64,000 bases of DNA. Source: a virus. Where the stretch lies: the IMG/VR virus record IMGVR_UViG_3300019458_000607, positions 1 to 64,000 of that record. One strand, written 5' to 3'. Position numbers and translations under genes: made by a program. Within the stretch, counting starts at the first letter, position 1. Each line of letters starts with the position of its first letter. A model generated the notes under the pieces. It was not told the origin of the DNA and did no database searches. It saw nothing but the letters and a program-made list of their open reading frames with translations. This document shows, in pieces, positions 59,091-64,000 of the stretch.

Positions 59091-60092
59091 ATGCCAACTA
59101 CTATAATAAAGACAATAAAACCAGGAGGCGGAGGAGATTATACATCATTAGCCGCATGGGAAGCAGACAGGCGTGGTAATATAATTACAAGGGACACAAT
59201 AGAAGTAGCAGAGTGTTATAGTGGCAATTTAGGAACGCTATCTTTGGCAGATGCAAACTGGACGGTTGACTCTACACATTATGTTATTGTAAGACCTGCA
59301 ACGGACCATGAACACAGAGGATTTTTTGACACAGGAAGAGCATATGTTAGTGTTTCTTCTGGAAACGGAATTTTAGTTACTGTTAAATATACAAGACTTT
59401 CAGGACTTTCTATAGAAAGCACAAGTAGCTCAACCGGAGATGCGGCAATAAATTTTTCGCCACTTTTCGGAAAGGGAATCATGGATTCTTGTATTTGTAG
59501 GAATCCTACCGGATATGCAATAAGAGCATTTTCTGATCTAAGATCAGGCGGAGAAACAAACGAAATTAGAAACTGTGTTTTCCTACATGATTCATCTGGC
59601 GATCAAGACTGCGTAGATACAGGTGATCCTTTTGGAGATAATCCTGGAATCGTTGCAAATTTTTATAATTGTACTATTATTAATTTTAGAGATTCAAGAC
59701 ATAATATAAATGTAAGAGCATCAAGCCCTGTTTCTGATAATGTTAAATTACAAAATTGTTATTTATATCAACAGACTGGTGGTGTTGGCATTAATTATGG
59801 CGGAAATGGAGTCATACTCAAAGGATCAACTGACGCAACCAATAATACAGAGGCAACTAGTGTAGCACTAAGAAATATAGCGCTTAGTACAGCTAATTTT
59901 ACTAATGTTTCTTATTCTACTTTCGACGCACACTTAGCAGAAGATTCTGCATTAATAGACGAAGGAACAAATTTGTCTGCTCAAGGCGTAACAACTGACT
60001 TTGAAGGAGATACTCGTTCAGGTTCTTTTGACATAGGAGCCGACGAGGTTCCAGATACGGGCGGAATTTCGCTTGGACTGTGGGGTGTTTAA
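59091..60092 (+). CDS. Beta-helix module protein
   Basis: A 333-residue single-module member of the local beta-helix family: TIKPGGGGDYTSLAAWEADR, RDTIEVAECYSG, VRPATDHEHRGFFD, IRNCVFLHDSSGDQDC and closing FDIGADEV. It is the closest copy of the N-terminal part of the protein at 53648 (IEIAE, NCVFLH, FTNVxYSTFDA shared). Likely a receptor-binding or glycan-interacting virion protein. Confidence 0.65.
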   Translation: MPTTIIKTIKPGGGGDYTSLAAWEADRRGNIITRDTIEVAECYSGNLGTLSLADANWTVDSTHYVIVRPATDHEHRGFFDTGRAYVSVSSGNGILVTVKYTRLSGLSIESTSSSTGDAAINFSPLFGKGIMDSCICRNPTGYAIRAFSDLRSGGETNEIRNCVFLHDSSGDQDCVDTGDPFGDNPGIVANFYNCTIINFRDSRHNINVRASSPVSDNVKLQNCYLYQQTGGVGINYGGNGVILKGSTDATNNTEATSVALRNIALSTANFTNVSYSTFDAHLAEDSALIDEGTNLSAQGVTTDFEGDTRSGSFDIGADEVPDTGGISLGLWGV

Positions 60093-60547
60093 TGTCTTTA
60101 AATGATAGGCTTTTTGTATATTCAAATCTTTATCCTGGCAATAGTAAACGAAAATTAATGCCAGGATCTGGGGTTTCTTTCAGCGAGAATGAATCAACAC
60201 AAGAAGTTTTTATTAACACAGAGATTAAAAGTGTTGATCTTCAGCCAATAAATATAGTAACATTTAACGATCCTGTTAACATTGATTTAAGTTTAGGCAA
60301 TATTTATAAACTTGTGTTAAGTGGTGACACTACAATTACTTTTAGTGCGCCACAATCGGCGAAATACATACTGATCATAAAACAAGGAGTTGGCGGAAAT
60401 GATGTTACTTGGCCTGTAAATGTTTTGTGGGCAGGTGGAATTACGCCAACATTGACACAGCCAGCAAATTCTGTAGATGTATTTTCTTTCTATTATGACT
60501 CTATGGACGATGTATTTTATGCTGGATCATTGCAAGATTTGCAGTAA
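60092..60547 (+). CDS. Virion fibre-tip-like protein
   Basis: ATG 60092 overlaps the previous stop by one base; GTG 60080 is less likely. A 151-residue protein whose C-terminal ~100 residues (NIDLSLGNIYKLVLSGDTTI, WPVNVLWAGGITPTLTQ) match the domain at 58574. The N-terminal part is short and different. Confidence 0.55.
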   Translation: MSLNDRLFVYSNLYPGNSKRKLMPGSGVSFSENESTQEVFINTEIKSVDLQPINIVTFNDPVNIDLSLGNIYKLVLSGDTTITFSAPQSAKYILIIKQGVGGNDVTWPVNVLWAGGITPTLTQPANSVDVFSFYYDSMDDVFYAGSLQDLQ

Positions 60548-60555
60548 GGTGAAAT

Positions 60556-61092
60556 ATGGGACAGGAAAATTTACCAAGTCCAGGTCTTTATATAACAGAC
60601 GCAATATCGGATTTATACACAGACAATATTAAACAATTAATTGCTGATGCTGGCAGAATAGTTACATTATATTTGCCTCCGATTGGTTCTGGTTGTCCAA
60701 ACTGTTTACAAGCATTTGATGATAGTTCTCAAGGAATATATAATAGCGCAAATCCATTTACAGTTGGCGGACCTTTACATAAGCCATTTGCTACCGGAAT
60801 GACTTGCCCGGTTTGTAAAGGTACTAATGAAATTAAAACTACACAGTTAATATCTTATACAGCACTAATAGCCAGAAATTTTAAAGATTTGCAGTTTTCT
60901 GCAATAGGAAAAGATTTTGAACCTAATAATGTATATAGAACAAAAATGGATAAAGTTGCAATTGAAGATTTAAAAATAGCAGATAAGGCAAAAATAGATG
61001 GAGATATTTGTGTTAGAATTTCTGATCCTGTTTTGCGAGGATTAAGGGATTTGGCTTTTGTACAATGTTTTTGGTATAAAATGGACCGCTAA
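60556..61092 (+). CDS. Putative neck/connector protein with zinc-binding Cys
   Basis: A 178-residue protein with GCPNCLQ and TCPVCKGTNE, a likely zinc site, inserted in a beta-rich fold. It lies after the beta-helix genes and before a tail-completion-like gene, so a head-to-tail connector role is likely. Confidence 0.5.
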   Translation: MGQENLPSPGLYITDAISDLYTDNIKQLIADAGRIVTLYLPPIGSGCPNCLQAFDDSSQGIYNSANPFTVGGPLHKPFATGMTCPVCKGTNEIKTTQLISYTALIARNFKDLQFSAIGKDFEPNNVYRTKMDKVAIEDLKIADKAKIDGDICVRISDPVLRGLRDLAFVQCFWYKMDR

Positions 61093-61730
61093 TGGCTAAG
61101 ATAAGAGTTTTAAATAGCAGAGAATTAGATCTACAAATACAAAATGCCATTAAGAGCAAAATGGAGGGGGTTTTTACAAAGGCACAATCTTTGTTAATTG
61201 AACAAGCAAAAGTATATAGAGATGCTTTTGCTAATAGTGCAGAATTCAATAACATGAAGACTAAACTAGTTGGGGAATTTGGATTTACGCCAGATGAGCT
61301 TGCCGGTCTAGATAAAGTCCTAGATTTATTAATGCCACAAAATGAAGTAACTACATCTTTTTTGGACACTGTTGGCTCCACAAAGTTTTTGATATTAGAA
61401 TGGGTAGATTATCAGAAATTAAAAACACATCCATTGGTGCAACATCCATTAACTAAATTAGACAAATTTGGAAAAGTAGTTAGCGTAACCGATGTTATTT
61501 CTTGGGTAGAATGGCTAGAAGAAGGGGTTACTGTTGCTGGATATAGCTTTTTTAGGCCAAATAATAAAAACATTGATAGATCAAGAAGCAAACAAGGACT
61601 TATGAGAAAGTCAAATGGGTTTTTCGTAATAGATCCAACAAGAATATTTGAAAAAATAGGCAATGAAGCAAACAATAAAGTTTTGCGCCGTGGTTTTGGG
61701 GCACTTGTCCGGAAAGTAGGGAGACAATGA
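61092..61730 (+). CDS. Tail-completion (neck) protein-like
   Basis: A 212-residue protein. It has a helical N-terminus, TSFLDTVGSTKFLILEW and VISWVEWLEEGVTV, typical of phage neck or HK97 gp10-like tail-completion proteins, and a basic C-terminus (LRRGFGALVRKVGRQ). The gene overlaps its upstream and downstream neighbours by one and four bases. Confidence 0.5.
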   Translation: MAKIRVLNSRELDLQIQNAIKSKMEGVFTKAQSLLIEQAKVYRDAFANSAEFNNMKTKLVGEFGFTPDELAGLDKVLDLLMPQNEVTTSFLDTVGSTKFLILEWVDYQKLKTHPLVQHPLTKLDKFGKVVSVTDVISWVEWLEEGVTVAGYSFFRPNNKNIDRSRSKQGLMRKSNGFFVIDPTRIFEKIGNEANNKVLRRGFGALVRKVGRQ

Positions 61731-62593
61731 ATACTTTTGGTCTAAGTGCGCAAACTAGATTTAATATAAAATCAACATTAGATTTGCTTTTTATTAATAA
61801 TGGACTTTATGTAAATGTAGCAAGTGGGCAATATGATGTTAGTGGCGACAGAGCTGATCTTTTAAAAAGAGTATCGTCAACACTTTATGAAAGTCCGTTT
61901 GATAACTGGATTTATGAATCAGATGCTTCTGGTATTTCTCCTTATCAGCCAGAAGTTGCCTCTGGTGTCTATATAAATGGTGTGTTCAATCAGAAGGGAA
62001 GTGGCGTTTATAAGCCAAGAATAGACTATAGAAATGGTAGAGTATTTTTTGATAATCCTGTACCTGCGAATAGCATAATTACTGCTAAATTTTCCTATAA
62101 GGGCGTAAGAAACGATTTCCCGGACTCTAGGAAGGTAAATTGGATATTTTCCAAACTTAAAGATGCAATAGACTTTACAGAAAACGTATATCCTTCTGGA
62201 TTTCAGAGACAGCTTCCTGCTGTCATAATAGACGTACAAAAGAGATTTTCTAGGCCATTTGCTCTAGGCGGAGCTAAAAATCATAACACTTTAGTTGTTT
62301 TACATGTTTTGGCCAATTCTAATAATAGCCTAGAACGTATAAATGATTTACTTACAGAAGAGTCATTTAGGAAGCCAATAAAAGCAATAAATTTTAATAA
62401 AATACCAGTATTATTCACCAATAAAGGCGATTTAGCAACGACTTATAAACCATTTACACAGTTACAGGGAGATTTAGCATTTGAGGCCCCTAAATTGTAT
62501 ATTGATAAAGCCGAACTTATTAGTGTTAATGAAATAAGAGGTGTTTGGATAAGCAGAGTAGACTGGACTGTAACTAGCTATCATTTGCCCTAA
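61727..62593 (+). CDS. Tail terminator/neck structural protein
   Basis: A 288-residue protein, rich in strands (YINGVFNQKGSGVYKPRIDY, RVFFDNPVPANSIITAKFSY), followed by a helix and another beta region. No catalytic motif. Its position between neck and tail-tube-like genes fits a tail terminator or joining protein. Confidence 0.5.
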   Translation: MNTFGLSAQTRFNIKSTLDLLFINNGLYVNVASGQYDVSGDRADLLKRVSSTLYESPFDNWIYESDASGISPYQPEVASGVYINGVFNQKGSGVYKPRIDYRNGRVFFDNPVPANSIITAKFSYKGVRNDFPDSRKVNWIFSKLKDAIDFTENVYPSGFQRQLPAVIIDVQKRFSRPFALGGAKNHNTLVVLHVLANSNNSLERINDLLTEESFRKPIKAINFNKIPVLFTNKGDLATTYKPFTQLQGDLAFEAPKLYIDKAELISVNEIRGVWISRVDWTVTSYHLP

Positions 62594-62656
62594 TTCTAGT
62601 CTGGTCATGACGTATTCTATATAGCAATATATTAAATAAGTTAAGTGGATAATTGA

Positions 62657-62959
62657 ATGTCTAAATGTTTATGGTGTCTTAACGAGTTTGAGCCAAATAG
62701 ATGTACGCAGAAGCATTGTTCTAAAAAATGCAAACAAAAAGGTTGATAATAAAGAGTTTTGTAGAAAAGCTATGGAAATGGTAAGATTCATAGAAAAGGC
62801 AATGTAAGTAATAAATCTGGACGAAAATGCAATACCAGAGTTTACTTGGATGCCATTGAGAATATACAAAATGGAGAGTATCAAATACTTTGTATGAACT
62901 GCAACTTTGCAAAAAGAACTAGCAAAGAGTGTCCGTGTAAAAAAATAAAAGATTGTTAG
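62657..62959 (+). pseudogene. Decayed HNH endonuclease
   Basis: Between two structural genes, ATG 62657 opens SKCLWCLNEFEPNRCTQKHC after Met, a Cys4 knuckle typical of HNH endonucleases, and then meets TGA-TAA-TAA at 62744-62752 and TAG at 62762. In the same frame coding resumes: SYGNGKIHRKGNVSNKSGRK, then YQILCMNCNFAKR and CPC, the end of an HNH/recombination-endonuclease domain, to TAG 62957. A clear genetic fossil; no shift is needed. Confidence 0.75.
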
Positions 62960-63006
62960 TATCTAGTTATTACGAAGACTATATAAGAGAATAATGGAGG
63001 TTTATA

Positions 63007-64000
63007 ATGAATAACCGCATAATTTACTCGTGTGCCCAACTTTCATTTAAGGATTCACGAGCTGATCCTACTAGCAGAATAATGAGTTCAAATCTAAATC
63101 CAGATGCCACATTAGCGTCTGGTATTGGACCGGCTACTGGTATTATTCAATTTAACGAAAGCCGTTCAGGGCAATGGCCAGCTGCTGGAATGATCAGAAT
63201 TAAGACTGGTGCAAACCTTTTTGAATATATTAGATATGGGACTTTTCTTGCTGCTAATAGAATTGGTGCTCTTACAAGAGGCGCCGTTACTACAACTGCA
63301 CAATCACATTCTTCGGGAAACATAGCCCAGCTTTTGGGATGGGAAGTTCCTTTTGGGGTACAGTCTGTTTCAATAGGCACAACCTTTAACCTTGAAGACG
63401 TTTTCCATTTAGGGCAACTTGATGCATACGAAAACCGTGAAGGATTGCCAGAAATTGAAATTACAACAGAACGAGTATTTGATGGAACTAAACCAATTTG
63501 GCTAATGGCAACGGACCCAGAATTTACTTCTCTTAAAGGTAAGACAGCGAAATATAAAACAGATGTTGCTTTAAATATTTATCCTGACACACAAGATAGT
63601 TCTTTTGGAACGCCAGACAGTACTTGTATAGGATCAGGAATGGTTGTTTCTTCTTATAGCATTTCTCTTCCAACAGACGGTAACTTTACTGAAACATTAA
63701 CACTTGTTGGCAACGATAAGTTCTGGGGTTCACAAGAAGGTATTCCTTCTGGAATATTCCCTAATTCGAGTTCTTATGATGCCGAGATAATTGGATCAGG
63801 AATCGAAAGAACAGAGGACTTCGACGAAGCAAACTCTACGCTTCCTGGAGATCTTCCTGCTGGCGATCATATTCAGTCTATCGAAGTTTCAGTAGATATT
63901 ACAAGAGAAGATATCTTTGAACTAGGAACAAAAACGCCTTTCTTCCGTTCTGTGTCTTTCCCAATTTCTGTTACTTCAACGTTTGAAACTATTTCTGACA
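63007..64000 (+). CDS. Tail-tube/major tail-like structural protein (partial at 3' end)
   Basis: ATG 63007 after GGAGG; the frame is open to the window end (331 codons seen). It has LPTDGNFTETLTLVGNDKFW, a strand-rich middle (WEVPFGVQSVSIGTTFNLE), and SVDITREDIFELGTKTPFF. These resemble phage major tail or tail-tube proteins. More G/C-rich codon use, like the capsid gene, supports high expression. The C-terminus lies outside the window. Confidence 0.6.
   Translation, partial: MNNRIIYSCAQLSFKDSRADPTSRIMSSNLNPDATLASGIGPATGIIQFNESRSGQWPAAGMIRIKTGANLFEYIRYGTFLAANRIGALTRGAVTTTAQSHSSGNIAQLLGWEVPFGVQSVSIGTTFNLEDVFHLGQLDAYENREGLPEIEITTERVFDGTKPIWLMATDPEFTSLKGKTAKYKTDVALNIYPDTQDSSFGTPDSTCIGSGMVVSSYSISLPTDGNFTETLTLVGNDKFWGSQEGIPSGIFPNSSSYDAEIIGSGIERTEDFDEANSTLPGDLPAGDHIQSIEVSVDITREDIFELGTKTPFFRSVSFPISVTSTFETISD

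Overview
The window is one continuous piece of a tailed double-stranded DNA phage (Caudoviricetes) genome, very AT-rich, with every recognisable gene on the + strand. Genes are packed with 1-20 base overlaps (often ATGA-type), and most have AGGAG-like ribosome binding sites. The host is not identifiable. Predicted lipoproteins and ADP-heptose / heptosyltransferase-type genes suggest a Gram-negative or other diderm host (inference). No tRNA, rRNA, CRISPR array or integrase was recognised.

Layout: 1-8.8 kb holds small Cys-rich (zinc-ribbon) proteins, an AAA+ ATPase, a dCMP deaminase, a sigma-like factor, a CgeB-like glycosyltransferase, a HELVH metallopeptidase-like protein and a methyltransferase. 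8.8-15 kb is a surface/sugar block: a secreted FN3-like protein, three more glycosyltransferases, a lipoprotein, a type I signal peptidase, and separate genes for heptose-1-phosphate adenylyltransferase and heptose-7-phosphate kinase. 15-26 kb carries replication and recombination genes (putative annealing protein, RecA/UvsX, Vsr-like nuclease, HAD phosphatase, coiled-coil protein, DnaB helicase, DnaG primase, dNMP kinase), followed by a GmhA-like isomerase. 27-41 kb is a mobile-element-rich block: a DNA methyltransferase with two inteins, an IMP dehydrogenase/GMP reductase with one, a class II ribonucleotide reductase with three, free HNH-type genes, a DruA-like (DUF4338) protein, a MazG pyrophosphatase fused to a broken endonuclease, and several decayed genes. 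41-64 kb is the packaging and virion module: a second sigma-like factor, terminase small subunit, ERCC4 nuclease, terminase large subunit (one intein), portal, prohead protease/scaffold, decoration protein, major capsid protein, terminator, a family of beta-helix proteins (one fused to a neck domain), a collagen-like fibre, neck and tail-completion proteins, a decayed HNH gene, and a partial tail-tube-like protein running off the end.

The strongest unusual features are: seven inteins in four essential-type enzymes, mostly set in or beside catalytic motifs, one using what appears to be the catalytic thiyl cysteine of ribonucleotide reductase as its splicing nucleophile; an almost complete ADP-heptose pathway with several glycosyltransferases; a phage-encoded signal peptidase I beside secreted proteins; repeated methyltransferase tails next to a homing endonuclease; an endonuclease-MazG fusion broken by an in-frame TGA; and a Cys-rich protein set sharing a C-terminal GIYY motif. 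All functional calls come from reading motifs by eye; no database search was run.
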